DNA of 64,000 nucleotides from Promicromonospora sukumoe (lineage in GTDB: Bacteria; Actinomycetota; Actinomycetes; Actinomycetales; Cellulomonadaceae): positions 434,001 to 498,000 of the forward strand of contig NZ_JACGWV010000002.1 of assembly GCF_014137995.1 (NCBI RefSeq), given 5' to 3'. A program made the translations under genes and the position numbers. The notes under the pieces were generated by a model, which was not told the origin of the DNA, did no database searches, and was given only the letters and a program-made list of their open reading frames with translations. Below, piece by piece: positions 30,123 to 38,865 of this stretch. How positions within the stretch are numbered: position 1 is the stretch's first letter; each line of letters starts with the position of its first letter.

Positions 30123-31088
30123 TCAATAGAGGCTGATCGCCAGACGCTTGCGGGCCTTGCTGACGCGCGGGTCCGTGGTGCCCGCGATCTCGAAGAGCTC
30201 CAGGAGCCGCACCCGGATCTTCTCCTTGCCCTCGGCGTCGGTCTCGGTCAGCAGGTCGAGCAGGCGCGCGAACGCGTCGTCCACCTTGCCGCCCAGCATG
30301 TCCATGTCGGCGACGGCGAGCGCAGCGTCCACGTCGGACGGCGCCGCGGCGGCGGCCTGCCGCACGGCGGCGAGGTCGGAGTCGTGGGTGCGCTGCATGA
30401 GGTGCACCTGCGCGAGCCCGGCGGTCGCGTCCGCGTCCTTGGGGTCCTGGCGCAGCGCCTTCTCGTACGCGGCGGCGGCACCGTCGAGGTCGTCGCGCTC
30501 GATGGCGTCGTACGCCTCCTGGTGCAGCGGCGGGAGCGGCTGCTCCGGCTCGGCCTCGGGCTCGTCGCCCTCGGGGGCGACGGCGCCCGGGGCCACGCCC
30601 GTGACGCCGTTCTGCTCGGCGGCGGCGAGCACCTGGTCGAGCACGCCGCGGATCTGCTGCTCGTCCGCACCACCCTGGAACAGCGGCAGCGGCTGGCCCT
30701 GGAGCACGGCGACCACGGTGGGCACGCCCTGCACCTGGAACGCGGCGGCGACCTGCGGGTTGGCCTGCGCGTCGACGCGGCCCAGCAGGAACCGGCCGGC
30801 GTACTCCTGGGCGAGGCGGCCCATCGTCACACCGAGGTCGGCGTTGGCCTGGTCCGTGGGGATCCACAGCAGGATCACCACCGGGTACGTGGCCGACTCG
30901 CGGACCAGCGTCTCGAAGTTCGCCTCGCTGACGTCCACCACGAAGCCTCCGGCTTCGGGCGCGCCGCCGGGCTGCCCGGGCGGCGGCGCCTGGGGACGGT
31001 TGAGTGCGGACAGGTCTACGGCGCCGCGGACCGCGAACTCGGGCTGCGAGCTCCGGGCGGGGCCGGGCTGAGGGGAGGTACTGCTCAT
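30123..31088 (-). CDS. Thioredoxin-like TPR protein (YbbN/CnoX type) without a CXXC site
   Basis: 321 residues. Residues about 45-160 form a thioredoxin fold (FVVDVSEANFETLVRESATYPVVILLWIPTDQA, then VQGVPTVVAVLQGQPLPLFQGG), and the C-terminal half is helical TPR-like (AYDAIERDDLDGAAAAYEKALRQDPKDADA). The place of the active-site CXXC reads IPTDQA, so it cannot do thiol-disulfide exchange. This fits the YbbN group of chaperone-like holdases rather than true thioredoxins. Leaderless ATG with TAGGAT seven bases upstream. Cytoplasmic. Confidence 0.88.
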   Translation of the reverse strand: MSSTSPQPGPARSSQPEFAVRGAVDLSALNRPQAPPPGQPGGAPEAGGFVVDVSEANFETLVRESATYPVVILLWIPTDQANADLGVTMGRLAQEYAGRFLLGRVDAQANPQVAAAFQVQGVPTVVAVLQGQPLPLFQGGADEQQIRGVLDQVLAAAEQNGVTGVAPGAVAPEGDEPEAEPEQPLPPLHQEAYDAIERDDLDGAAAAYEKALRQDPKDADATAGLAQVHLMQRTHDSDLAAVRQAAAAAPSDVDAALAVADMDMLGGKVDDAFARLLDLLTETDAEGKEKIRVRLLELFEIAGTTDPRVSKARKRLAISLY

Positions 31089-31095
31089 GGGGGCA

Positions 31096-31101
31096 ATCCT
31101 A
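31096..31101 (-). promoter_or_regulatory. Leaderless -10 element of the thioredoxin-TPR gene
   Basis: TAGGAT on the minus strand, seven bases before ATG 31088. Confidence 0.55.
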
Positions 31102-31151
31102 ATGAACCGCGCGCTCCGTACCCGTCGACTCCGCTCTCGGCGATCAGCGGG

Positions 31152-32174
31152 TCACTTGTTGGAGACCGTGTAGGGCACGCGGTGGAAGCCCAGCAGGCTG
31201 ATCTGGTCGGGCGAGCCGGCGGGCGGCACGTACAGCGCGACGATGTCGCGGTAGCCGACCGTCATCACCGCGGTGGGCTTGGCGTCGCCCCACAGCGCCT
31301 TGGCCGACGGCGCGCTCGGCAGGAGCTGCCACCCCTTCTCCGCCTTCAGGGTCTCCTGGCTGATCAGCGCCGCCAGCACCGCGGCGCCGCCGTCGGCCGT
31401 GCGGACCGCCTTGACCGGGTCCTTCGTCGCCTCGTACCCGACCTCGAAGGTGGCCTTGGCCTCCTTGTCCGCCTTCTTGATCTCCGCGAGCTGGCTCTCG
31501 CCGGTCTCGCGCAGGGTCTGCCGCAGCTCGTCGTCGCCGAAGTTCTCGGCGTACTGCGACTGCCCGTCGACGTTGAGGACCGACACGTACTGGGTGACGG
31601 CCTCCTGCGGCGAGACCTTCAGGCTCGTGTCGTCCGCCGCGACGGCGGGGCTGCCCAGCTCTGCCGCGGCGAACTGCGGCATGGTCACCCCGGGCGCCAG
31701 GTAGACGAAGCCCCACATCTTGTACTGGTCGCGGGGCGCGGGCTGCTCGAACGCCGCGAGCATCGGCGTGGTGCCGTTGGCGGGGTCCGGGGTGATGAGG
31801 AAGCTGCTGCGCGGCCAGCCCTGCTCGGACGGCAGGATGAGCTGCCGCGTCTCCAGGGACATCGCGGGCAGCGACTTGCCGTCCCCGGCCGCGGCGATCC
31901 GCAGCTCGGCCCGGCGCAGCTCGAGGGCGGGACCGGTCAGCCGCTCCTCCAGCGCCTTGGAGCCCTTGTCACCCTTCGCGCCGTCGACGACCGCCGTCAC
32001 CTGCTCCAGGATCTTGCGCTCCTGGGCCTCGGTGACCACCGCGGCGACCACGGGGGCGTCGGCGACCGGGACGGGGAGCTCGGGGGTGCACCCCGTGAGC
32101 AGGAGCGACGTCGCGGCGAGCGCGGCGAGCGGCACCAGGCCGGAACGCAGCAGGGGTGGCCTCCGAAGGTTCAC
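31152..32174 (-). CDS. Lipoprotein of unknown function, paralogue A
   Basis: 340 residues. Signal segment and lipobox LLTGCTPELP mark a membrane-anchored extracytoplasmic lipoprotein. The mature part is a secreted alpha/beta protein with WPRSSFLITPDP, MLAAFEQPAPRDQYKMWGF, LAPGVTMPQFAAAELGSPAV and KDPVKAVRTADGGAAVLAAL. The next gene upstream encodes a clear paralogue that shares the order of all these blocks. I do not recognise a named function. GTG 32174 is preceded by TAGGGT-N7 (leaderless), which favours it over the GTG at 32183. Confidence 0.85.
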   Translation of the reverse strand: MNLRRPPLLRSGLVPLAALAATSLLLTGCTPELPVPVADAPVVAAVVTEAQERKILEQVTAVVDGAKGDKGSKALEERLTGPALELRRAELRIAAAGDGKSLPAMSLETRQLILPSEQGWPRSSFLITPDPANGTTPMLAAFEQPAPRDQYKMWGFVYLAPGVTMPQFAAAELGSPAVAADDTSLKVSPQEAVTQYVSVLNVDGQSQYAENFGDDELRQTLRETGESQLAEIKKADKEAKATFEVGYEATKDPVKAVRTADGGAAVLAALISQETLKAEKGWQLLPSAPSAKALWGDAKPTAVMTVGYRDIVALYVPPAGSPDQISLLGFHRVPYTVSNK

Positions 32175-32181
32175 GGAGGCC

Positions 32182-32187
32182 ACCCTA
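32182..32187 (-). promoter_or_regulatory. Leaderless -10 element of lipoprotein A
   Basis: TAGGGT on the minus strand, seven bases before GTG 32174. Paralogue A therefore has its own promoter although it follows paralogue B on the same strand. Confidence 0.55.
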
Positions 32188-32219
32188 GCGATGGTTCGGT
32201 GCTGCGATCTGCGAGGACG

Positions 32220-33227
32220 TCAGCCGTTCGAGACCGACGACGGGACGTGCTCGTAGCCGACCAGGCTGATCTGGTCCTCCGAGTCCTTGGGCGGCACGTA
32301 CATCGCCACCATGTCCTCGTAGTTGACCTCGACGACGTTGGTCACGTCGGCGTCGCCCCACAGGGCCTGGGTCGTCTTGGTCGGCGGGCCGATCTCGCAG
32401 CCGTCCTCCCGCGCGGTGATGGTCTCCTTGCTGATCATCGCCGCGATCACGAGGGCGCCGCCGTCGGCCGTGCGGACCGCCTTGACCGGGTCCTTCGTGG
32501 GCTCGTACGCGACCTCGAAGGCGCCCTTGCACTCTTCCTTGTTGATCGCGTCGACCTGCAGCTTGCCGTAGTCACGGAAGAACTGGCGCAGGTCGTCGTC
32601 GGCGAAGTTGCCGGCGTACTTCGAGTCCTTGTCCACCGTCAGCACGGACGCGTACTGCTTGATGACGGTCTCGGGCGTCTCCTTGAGGCTCGCGTCGTCC
32701 GGGGGGACGGCGGCGCTGCCCAGGTCGGCCTCCGCGAACTGCGGCATGGTCACGCCCGGGAGCAGACGGACCCAGCCCCAGAGCTTGTACTGCTGCCGGG
32801 CCTCGGCCTGGTCGAACGCCATGAGCACGGGCGTCGTGAGGTCCTTGGGCTGCACCGTGATGGCGAAGCTGCTGCGCGGCCACTCCTGGTCGGAGGGCAG
32901 GATGACCTGCTGCATCTCCATGTTCAGGTCCGTCAGCGGCTCCTCGTCCTTGCGGGCGCCGGCCACCTTGAGCTGGGTCTCGCGGATGTTGAGCGCGGGC
33001 CCGGAGAGGCGTGAGCGGAGCGAGTCCGCGTCCTTCGACTTGGTCACGCCCTCGACGACGCCGGACACCTTGTCCAGGATGTTGCGCTCCTGGGCCTGCG
33101 TCACGACGGCCGCCGCGACGGGCGCCTCGGGCTTGGGGGTGGGCAGCTCCTCGGCGCAACCGGCCAGGAGGCCCGTGGCGAGCACGGTCGCCACCACGGC
33201 CATGGATCGGGTCGTGGTGCGTGTCAT
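32220..33227 (-). CDS. Lipoprotein of unknown function, paralogue B
   Basis: 335 residues with lipobox LLAGCAEELP. The same blocks as paralogue A occur in the same order: WPRSSFAITVQPKDL, MAFDQAEARQQYKLWGW, LLPGVTMPQFAEADLGSAAV, VIKQYASVL, KDPVKAVRTADGG, ALWGDADV and DQISLVGYEHVPSSVSNG, so the pair arose by tandem duplication. It has two cysteines (ECKGAF and DGCEIGP) that paralogue A lacks, possibly a disulfide. ATGA overlap with the upstream membrane-protein gene, so the two are translated together. Function unknown; probably cell-envelope associated. Confidence 0.85.
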   Translation of the reverse strand: MTRTTTRSMAVVATVLATGLLAGCAEELPTPKPEAPVAAAVVTQAQERNILDKVSGVVEGVTKSKDADSLRSRLSGPALNIRETQLKVAGARKDEEPLTDLNMEMQQVILPSDQEWPRSSFAITVQPKDLTTPVLMAFDQAEARQQYKLWGWVRLLPGVTMPQFAEADLGSAAVPPDDASLKETPETVIKQYASVLTVDKDSKYAGNFADDDLRQFFRDYGKLQVDAINKEECKGAFEVAYEPTKDPVKAVRTADGGALVIAAMISKETITAREDGCEIGPPTKTTQALWGDADVTNVVEVNYEDMVAMYVPPKDSEDQISLVGYEHVPSSVSNG

Positions 33228-34702
33228 CTGTTACCTCCGTCGTCGTTCCCCGTGACCCCCCAGGTCTGACGCCACGCGGCAGCGCGGCTGCTGGGCGTCT
33301 CCTGCTCAGGCTCGGGTTCGGGCTGCGGTTCTGCTAAGGGCACGGCCGGCATGGCGCCGGTCGCGGCCCGGCGCTGCGCCTGCTCGCGCATGCGCATCTC
33401 GCGCCGGGTCATCGGCTTGCCCGACGCCGCGGGAGCGGCCTCGGCCGGTGCCGCGGGGCGCCCGGGGGCCGGCTGGGTCTGCTCGGGGACGGCGCCGCCG
33501 AACTGCTGCACGGGAGCTGCCGGGGGCGTCGCGGGTGCGCCGGGACCCTGGCTGCGCCGGCTGCGGCGCATCCCGCGGATGGAGGCCGCCGGGGCGGCGA
33601 CCGGTGCGGGCTCCGGCTCGGGCGCCGGTGCCGGGGTGATCGGTGCGGCGCCGCCGAAGGGTGCCGGCGCGGCGGCCGGGGCACCCCAGGCCTGCGTGCG
33701 GTCCTCGCTCGGCTCGGGCGCGGCGCCCGGTCCGGGACGGCCGCGGCGGGGCGTGCCCGGCACGGGCGAACCCTGGGGCGGGCCCTGCTGGGGCGAACCC
33801 TGCTGCGAGCGCTGCTGCGGCAAGGCCGGCTCGGGGCGGTCACGGCCCGGACGCTCCGGGGCCGCCGGCGGGAAGACCGCCGTGCCGCCGTCGGGCGCCT
33901 CGCCCTGGCCCTGGCCCTGGCCGGGCTGGAACCCGCCACGGGGCTCCTCCGGGTGCTGGTCCGCCTCGTCGCCGTCCACGCCGAAGACCGCACCGCGGCG
34001 CGGCAGGTCCGCCGTCGACTGACGCGTGCGGACCGTCGAGGTGGGCGCGCCCTTGCCGCGCTTCTTGCTCCGGCGCGCGCCGAGGAGCATGAAGACGCCG
34101 AGGATCAGGGCGAAGCCGCCGCCGAGCACGCCCGGCCACAGGTACGGGGTGTTGACCGGGCGGGGCCAGGTGAGCTCGAGCGTGGGCGCCACCGCGTCCT
34201 TGCCGACCCCCGCGGCCAGCAGCACGACGCGGCCGGGCTGCTCGGTCCAGCGCAGGGAGACCTCGGTCTCGCCGCTGGTCTCGGAGATCCACATGTCGGA
34301 GCCCGCGGGGTCGGGGCCCTCGGCCGGCTTCTCGGCCGGCTCGGCGGACTCCTCGTCGTCGGTGGGGGCAGGGGTGCCCGGGGCGACGCTCAGCGCCTCC
34401 CACGAGGACAGGCCGGTCACCGAGTCGTAGGGGTCGCTGCCGACCCAGCCGAGCACGTCGACGTCGGAGCCGAGGGCGAGCGTGACCTTCTGTCCCTCGG
34501 GGACAGTGGCCTTGACGGTCACCTGGTCGTCGACGAGACCCAGCACGCCGGGATCGGTCACGACCATGGTTCCGTCGCCGCTGGGGGTCGCGGTCGCGAC
34601 AACAGTGTCGGAATCGCGCAGGACGGTTGCCGTCGCGATCCCGAAACCGATCCCGCCGAGGCCGACCAGGATCAGGAGGATCGCCAAAAAGCGTTGCACC
34701 AC
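33224..34702 (-). CDS. Membrane protein with long Pro/Gln-rich cytoplasmic tail
   Basis: 492 residues. One N-terminal membrane segment (FLAILLILVGLGGIGFGIATATV), an outer domain of about 170 residues with DEESAEPAEKPAEG linker, and a second segment (PYLWPGVLGGGFALILGVFMLLGARRSKKRGKG). The remaining 260 residues are Pro/Ala/Gln-rich and disordered, ending with basic MTRREMRMREQAQRR. The outer domain together with the two downstream lipoproteins suggests one envelope complex. No family recognised. GTG 34702 follows GAAGGGA. It overlaps lipoprotein B by ATGA. Confidence 0.8.
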   Translation of the reverse strand: MVQRFLAILLILVGLGGIGFGIATATVLRDSDTVVATATPSGDGTMVVTDPGVLGLVDDQVTVKATVPEGQKVTLALGSDVDVLGWVGSDPYDSVTGLSSWEALSVAPGTPAPTDDEESAEPAEKPAEGPDPAGSDMWISETSGETEVSLRWTEQPGRVVLLAAGVGKDAVAPTLELTWPRPVNTPYLWPGVLGGGFALILGVFMLLGARRSKKRGKGAPTSTVRTRQSTADLPRRGAVFGVDGDEADQHPEEPRGGFQPGQGQGQGEAPDGGTAVFPPAAPERPGRDRPEPALPQQRSQQGSPQQGPPQGSPVPGTPRRGRPGPGAAPEPSEDRTQAWGAPAAAPAPFGGAAPITPAPAPEPEPAPVAAPAASIRGMRRSRRSQGPGAPATPPAAPVQQFGGAVPEQTQPAPGRPAAPAEAAPAASGKPMTRREMRMREQAQRRAATGAMPAVPLAEPQPEPEPEQETPSSRAAAWRQTWGVTGNDDGGNR

Positions 34703-35035
34703 CGATTCCCTTCGAATTCAAGGGCGCGAGCCCGATGAGGTGGATGTTCCAGCATAGGGACCGAACTCAGAGCACTGTCCAATGACGGGTGTGCTTGTGA
34801 GGTTCGGCCGGGACTCTCACTCTTCCTTCACCGAGGTGTGCCTGAACCGCCACGGTGGTGAAGGGGTCCCGGACCAGCGGGCAGTATTCCACGCATTGCG
34901 TAGATTGCATCCTGCTGCGGAGTATCCACATCCGCAGAAGGCACGTATTCTGGGCGCCGGACGGGCCGATAACCGGCGTCCCAGGGGGGAGCCTGACCCG
35001 CGCCTCACCAAGTTCCGACACTGGAGGTCTGCACC
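34703..35035. promoter_or_regulatory. Divergent intergenic region upstream of the DivIVA-like gene
   Basis: 333 bp between a leftward membrane-protein gene and a rightward coiled-coil gene. It is less GC-rich than its neighbours at 34885-34955, where TTGCGT and GAGTAT stand 18 bp apart and could be the promoter of the coiled-coil gene. CTGCGGA and TCCGCAG make a small inverted repeat near 34917-34940. No other gene is seen. Confidence 0.35.
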
Positions 35036-36607
35036 GTGTCCGACGAGCGCTCGCTCTTCCCGACTGCCATGCGTGGCTACGACCGCGACCAGGTGCACGC
35101 GCACCTGGACCGGCTCAACCACGCGCTCGAAGAAGCACGCCGGCAGGTCGAGGCCTCCGACGGTCGTGCCATGCAGCTCACGCAGGACCTGAACGATGCC
35201 AAGCGCAACCTGCGCGAGACCGAGAAGCCGTCGTACGCCGGCCTCGGTTCCCGCATCGAGCTCCTCCTGCGTTCCGCCGAGGACCAGTCGACGGACATCA
35301 TCAACCAGGCCAACCAGCAGGCCGCGGACATCATGGCCCGCGCCAAGCTGTCGGGCGGTCAGGTGCGTTCGCGCGCCGAGTCCGAGGTCGCCGAGATGCT
35401 CGCCTCCGCCCGCCGCGAGGCCGAGGAGATCCGCACGACGATGGCCGCCGAGGCCGAGGGCCACCTCCTCGCCGCGCAGCGCCGCGCCGAGGAGCTCGTC
35501 GGCTCCGCCGAGCGCGAGTCCGCGCAGATCGCCAGCGCGATCAACGCCGAGGAGAGCGAGCGCCGGGCCAGCCTGGAGCGCGAGCTCGGCACCCTGCGCT
35601 CGACCGTCGAGCGCGAGACCACGGAGCTGCGCGTCAACACGGAGCGCGACACCGCCAAGCTGCGCGCCCAGGTGAACGCCGAGACCACGGAGCAGCGCGA
35701 GACCGCCGAGCGCGACTCGTCCGCGATGCTCGCCAGCGCCCGCGCCGAGTCCGAGCAGATCCTCTCCGAGGCACGTCGTCAGGCGGCCGAGGCCTCCAAC
35801 GCCGTCACCACCGAGATGGAGGACCTGCGCGAGCAGGCCCGCGCGGCGCTCGCCCAGGCGGAGCTCGACATCGCCACCCGCAAGGAGGCCGTCGAGAAGG
35901 AGCTCGCCGAGCGGCACGAGACGGCGAAGACCGAGACCGGCAAGCTGGTCAGCACGGCCGAGGAGCACGCGGCCGAGGCCGAGAAGCGCGTGGCCGTGGC
36001 GCTCGAGCAGTCCGAGAAGATCCGGTCGGAGTCCGACGTCTACGTCAAGGACCTCGTGGCCGACGCCCGCAAGTCCGCGGACCGCATCGTCGCCGACGCC
36101 CGCGAGTTCGCCGAGCAGACGATCGACGACGCCCGCGCCGAGGCCGAGTCCAGCCGGTCCGCCGCGCAGCACCAGCTCGAGGACCTCACGCGTCAGCACG
36201 ACTCGATCAACTCGTACCTCGAGGAGCTGCGCGGGATGCTCGGGACCCCCGCGGCCCCGAACGGCGCTCCCGCCAACGCGGCGCCCGCCGCCCCGGCGGC
36301 CAAGGCCGCGAGCATGGCCGGGGCCACCCCGGCGCAGCAGGCGCGGTTCGCGGTCGTCGGTGACGGCACCGAGGCCGAGCCCGAGGTCCCGGACTCCGCC
36401 GACGCGGACGGCTCGATGCCGGCCTCCATCCCGCCGAGCAACCCGACGCCGGTGCCCGTCGGCACCGCGACCGTCGTCATCCCGTCGGTCAAGGGCACCA
36501 AGGCCAGCACGAAGGCCGGCCAGGCCGCCTCCGACTCGGCCTCCTCCCCCGCGGAGAGCGACGACGCCGAGGCACCCGTCTCCGAGAAGGCCGGCGCCTC
36601 GAGCTGA
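35036..36607 (+). CDS. DivIVA-like long coiled-coil polarity protein
   Basis: 523 residues. The N-terminal LFPTAMRGYDRDQVHAHLDRLNHAL is the DivIVA-type membrane-targeting start. Residues about 25-400 are almost pure coiled coil rich in Ala, Glu and Arg, with repeated AEE and AEA blocks. The C-terminal 120 residues are Ala/Pro/Ser-rich and disordered. Length and composition resemble the polarity/filament proteins Scy, FilP and Wag31 relatives of actinomycetes, so a role in polar growth or cell shape is likely (inference). GTG 35036 has GGAGGT eight bases upstream. It ends at a very strong hairpin. Confidence 0.82.
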   Translation: MSDERSLFPTAMRGYDRDQVHAHLDRLNHALEEARRQVEASDGRAMQLTQDLNDAKRNLRETEKPSYAGLGSRIELLLRSAEDQSTDIINQANQQAADIMARAKLSGGQVRSRAESEVAEMLASARREAEEIRTTMAAEAEGHLLAAQRRAEELVGSAERESAQIASAINAEESERRASLERELGTLRSTVERETTELRVNTERDTAKLRAQVNAETTEQRETAERDSSAMLASARAESEQILSEARRQAAEASNAVTTEMEDLREQARAALAQAELDIATRKEAVEKELAERHETAKTETGKLVSTAEEHAAEAEKRVAVALEQSEKIRSESDVYVKDLVADARKSADRIVADAREFAEQTIDDARAEAESSRSAAQHQLEDLTRQHDSINSYLEELRGMLGTPAAPNGAPANAAPAAPAAKAASMAGATPAQQARFAVVGDGTEAEPEVPDSADADGSMPASIPPSNPTPVPVGTATVVIPSVKGTKASTKAGQAASDSASSPAESDDAEAPVSEKAGASS

Positions 36608-36620
36608 CGCTCGCGCCGAG

Positions 36621-36706
36621 GTAGAACCAGGGCGAGATAGAACTCTGGGGCGGTACCGACCACGTGGTTGGTACCGCCCCAGAGTTCTATCTCGCCCTGG
36701 TTCTAC
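36621..36706. terminator. Perfect 37-bp inverted repeat between convergent genes
   Basis: Arms 36621-36657 and 36670-36706 match base for base; the 12-nt loop GACCACGTGGTT is itself nearly self-complementary. A partial third copy of the outer arm follows at 36709-36727. It lies between the coiled-coil gene and a convergent hydrolase, so a bidirectional terminator is the simple reading. Confidence 0.8.
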
Positions 36707-36736
36707 TTCGCCCTGGTTCTATCTCGGCAGGCTCGC

Positions 36737-37564
36737 TCAGTGGTGCGCCACCACGTGGGTGTGCAGCAGGCCGAGGGCCGCCGCGACCGCCTGGGGGTCC
36801 TCGACGACGGCCATGTGCCCGGCGCCGGGCACCACGGTGAGCGCGGCGTCGCCCATCGCGGGCCCGCTGGGCGAGCCGGCCGCCTGGACCATGTGCTCGG
36901 CCTCGGCCAGCGGCGTGATCGTGTCCTCGGCCCCGACCACGACGGCGACCGGCGCGTCCAGCCGTTCGAGCACCGCGGTCCGGTCGGGCCGGGCCGCCAT
37001 CGCGCGCTGCGACCAGGCGACGCCGGCGGGCGACTGGGCCCTGATCCAGGAGTCCAGGAGCGGGAACAGGCCGCGGCGCTGCTCCGTGCTGGTGGCGCCC
37101 ACGAGCTCGGCGGGCATGCCGAGCACCGCATCCACGGTCTGGCTGGCGTCGACGGCGGCGGCGATCCGCAGCCGCTTGGCGCGCGCGGCGTCGGTGTCCG
37201 CCGTCGACTTCGTGTCCACGAGACCCAGGCCCGCCACGAACCCCGGGTGCCGCTCGGCCAGGGCCAGAGCGACGTAGCCGCCCATCGAGTGCCCGACGAC
37301 GACGGCGTTGCCCTCGCCGGCCTCGATCATCGTCCGGTGCACGGCGTCGGCGATGTGCTCGATGCTCGGCGGGTACCCGTCCAGGTCGCTGTGCCCCGCG
37401 CCGGGCAGGTCCACGCCGATGGCCCGGGCGCCCGGCGGGAGGTGCTCCGCGCACGTCGCCCACATGCGGTGGTCGAGCGGGAAGCCGTGCAGGAGCACGA
37501 GCGGCACCCCACCGCCGTCGTGCAGCGTGAAGGTCGCCAGGTTCCGGGTGGCTCGCGAGGTCAT
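36737..37564 (-). CDS. Alpha/beta-fold hydrolase
   Basis: 275 residues. Oxyanion-hole motif LLHGFPLDHRMW, nucleophile elbow GHSMGGYVALAL (Ser), catalytic Asp region VGAEDTITP and His in VPGAGHMAVVEDP complete the triad. Cytoplasmic, no signal peptide. ATG 37564 has AGGAGG seven bases upstream. It follows a second alpha/beta hydrolase after 38 bp on the same strand, so the two probably form one unit. Resembles 3-oxoadipate enol-lactonase or pimeloyl-ester esterase-type enzymes; the substrate is not evident. Confidence 0.9.
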   Translation of the reverse strand: MTSRATRNLATFTLHDGGGVPLVLLHGFPLDHRMWATCAEHLPPGARAIGVDLPGAGHSDLDGYPPSIEHIADAVHRTMIEAGEGNAVVVGHSMGGYVALALAERHPGFVAGLGLVDTKSTADTDAARAKRLRIAAAVDASQTVDAVLGMPAELVGATSTEQRRGLFPLLDSWIRAQSPAGVAWSQRAMAARPDRTAVLERLDAPVAVVVGAEDTITPLAEAEHMVQAAGSPSGPAMGDAALTVVPGAGHMAVVEDPQAVAAALGLLHTHVVAHH

Positions 37565-37602
37565 CGTCGTCCTCCTGTGGTGGGTCGGGTGGGTACGGTC
37601 GC

Positions 37603-38385
37603 TCAGGACTCGCCCAGCGGCCCGTCCCAGCGGGTCGGGAGCGGGAGCGGGTGGTCCGGCAGCACGTGCCCGACGATCTCGTTGAGCACGCGGGTCACGG
37701 CCGGCTCGCCGACCCAGAGGTGCTTCGCGCCGTCGACGCCGATCACCTCGGCCTGCGGGACGCGCGCGAAGCGGCGGCGCGCCTCGTCGGGCCGGAGGTA
37801 GTCGTCGAGCTCGGGCACCAGGACCACGAGGGGCTTGCCGAACGCGGCCCATCGGTCCAGGTCCTCGTCCGTCGCCCGGTGCAGCGGCGGCGAGAGCAGG
37901 ATCGCGCCCTCGACGCTCGGGTCCGCGCCGTGCTTGAGCACCAGCTCCGTGCCGAACGACCAGCCGACCAGCCACGGCCGGGGCAGCCCGCGGAACTCCG
38001 CGAGCTCGATCGCGGCGGCGACGTCGTACTTCTCCGCCTCGCCCCCGTCGAACGCGCCCTCGCTCGTGCCGCGCGGGGAGGACGTGCCCCGGGTGTTGAA
38101 CCGCAGCACCGCCAGGTCGGCCAGCGCGGGCAGGCGCCACGCGGCCTTGCGGTAGACGTGCGAGTCCATGTACCCGCCGTGCGTGGGCAGGGGGTGGAGC
38201 GTCAGCAGGCTGGCCTGCGGCTCGCTGTCCGCGGGCAGGGCCAGCTCGCCCACGAGCGTGAGGCCGTCGGCAGTGTGCAGCTCGACGTCCTCCCGCTGCG
38301 CGGGCAGGACGGTGAGCGAGCGGATCTGGTGGGTCGTCTGGCCGGAGGCCGCGTCCGGCGTCGCTTCAGTGGTCATCGGGACCAT
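37603..38385 (-). CDS. Alpha/beta hydrolase, dienelactone-hydrolase-like
   Basis: 260 residues. LLTLHPLPTHGGYMDSHVYRKAAWRLPALADLAVLRFNTRGTSSPRG and the elbow VGWSFGTELVLKHG (Ser) match the KANL3/Tex30-type small hydrolases of actinobacteria; the acid residue is in ELDDYLRPDEA and the His in GAKHLWVGE. ATG 38385 (MVPMTTEA) is preceded by GGAGG nine bases upstream; ATG 38376 is an alternative. Grouped with a second hydrolase downstream and a zinc-ribbon protein upstream. Substrate unknown. Confidence 0.85.
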   Translation of the reverse strand: MVPMTTEATPDAASGQTTHQIRSLTVLPAQREDVELHTADGLTLVGELALPADSEPQASLLTLHPLPTHGGYMDSHVYRKAAWRLPALADLAVLRFNTRGTSSPRGTSEGAFDGGEAEKYDVAAAIELAEFRGLPRPWLVGWSFGTELVLKHGADPSVEGAILLSPPLHRATDEDLDRWAAFGKPLVVLVPELDDYLRPDEARRRFARVPQAEVIGVDGAKHLWVGEPAVTRVLNEIVGHVLPDHPLPLPTRWDGPLGES

Positions 38386-38413
38386 TGTCCTCCCCCTCCG
38401 CGCGCCGGGGCGC

Positions 38414-38713
38414 TCAGCGCAGGTTCGCGCGGCGCTGCCAGCAGGAGGTGTGCCAGTGCCGGCGGGCGTCCAGCCCGGCCTCGGGCCCGCCGAACCCGTC
38501 CGTCCTCCAGGCGACGACGTGCGCCGTGCCGGGCGGGACCTCCTGGCGGCAGGCGGGGCAGACGTACGCCTTGTCGGACGACCTGATCCGCTGGACGACC
38601 CACTCGCCGTCGGCCGCGGACTCGCTACGACGTCCGCCCGTGGCACGGTCCACGTCGAGGGGGACATGGTCCGCGGCATACGGACGCTTGCTGGAGCGGC
38701 GGTTCGACGGCAT
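38414..38713 (-). CDS. Small zinc-ribbon-like protein
   Basis: 99 residues. Basic N-terminus, then YVCPACRQEVPPG and a distal RRHWHTSCWQRR: two Cys pairs plus His residues that could bind one zinc ion. Similar short proteins (conserved across Streptomyces and Micrococcales from memory, often mislabelled ATP/GTP-binding) have the order EWVVQRI..KAYVCPACRQEI..HVVAW..RHWHTAC. Cytoplasmic. It sits 28 bp before the alpha/beta hydrolase on the same strand and diverges from the FKBP lipoprotein gene. Function unknown. Confidence 0.8.
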   Translation of the reverse strand: MPSNRRSSKRPYAADHVPLDVDRATGGRRSESAADGEWVVQRIRSSDKAYVCPACRQEVPPGTAHVVAWRTDGFGGPEAGLDARRHWHTSCWQRRANLR

Positions 38714-38816
38714 GCCATCTATTGTTCCGCAGGGCGGAGCGGATGGCTCAAGGCTGCCTGAGAACAGCCCACATCGCGCACCACAGACCCTGGGAGCCGC
38801 ACTCATCTCCGCCCGC

Positions 38817-38822
38817 TAGAGT
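38817..38822 (+). promoter_or_regulatory. Likely -10 element of the FKBP lipoprotein gene
   Basis: TAGAGT about 44 bp before GTG 38866; the gene itself has a GAAGGA ribosome site at 38853-38859, so a short leader is expected. Confidence 0.4.
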
Positions 38823-38865
38823 GTGGCGGTCCCCAGCAAGGCGCACACCGACCGAAGGACTACTC

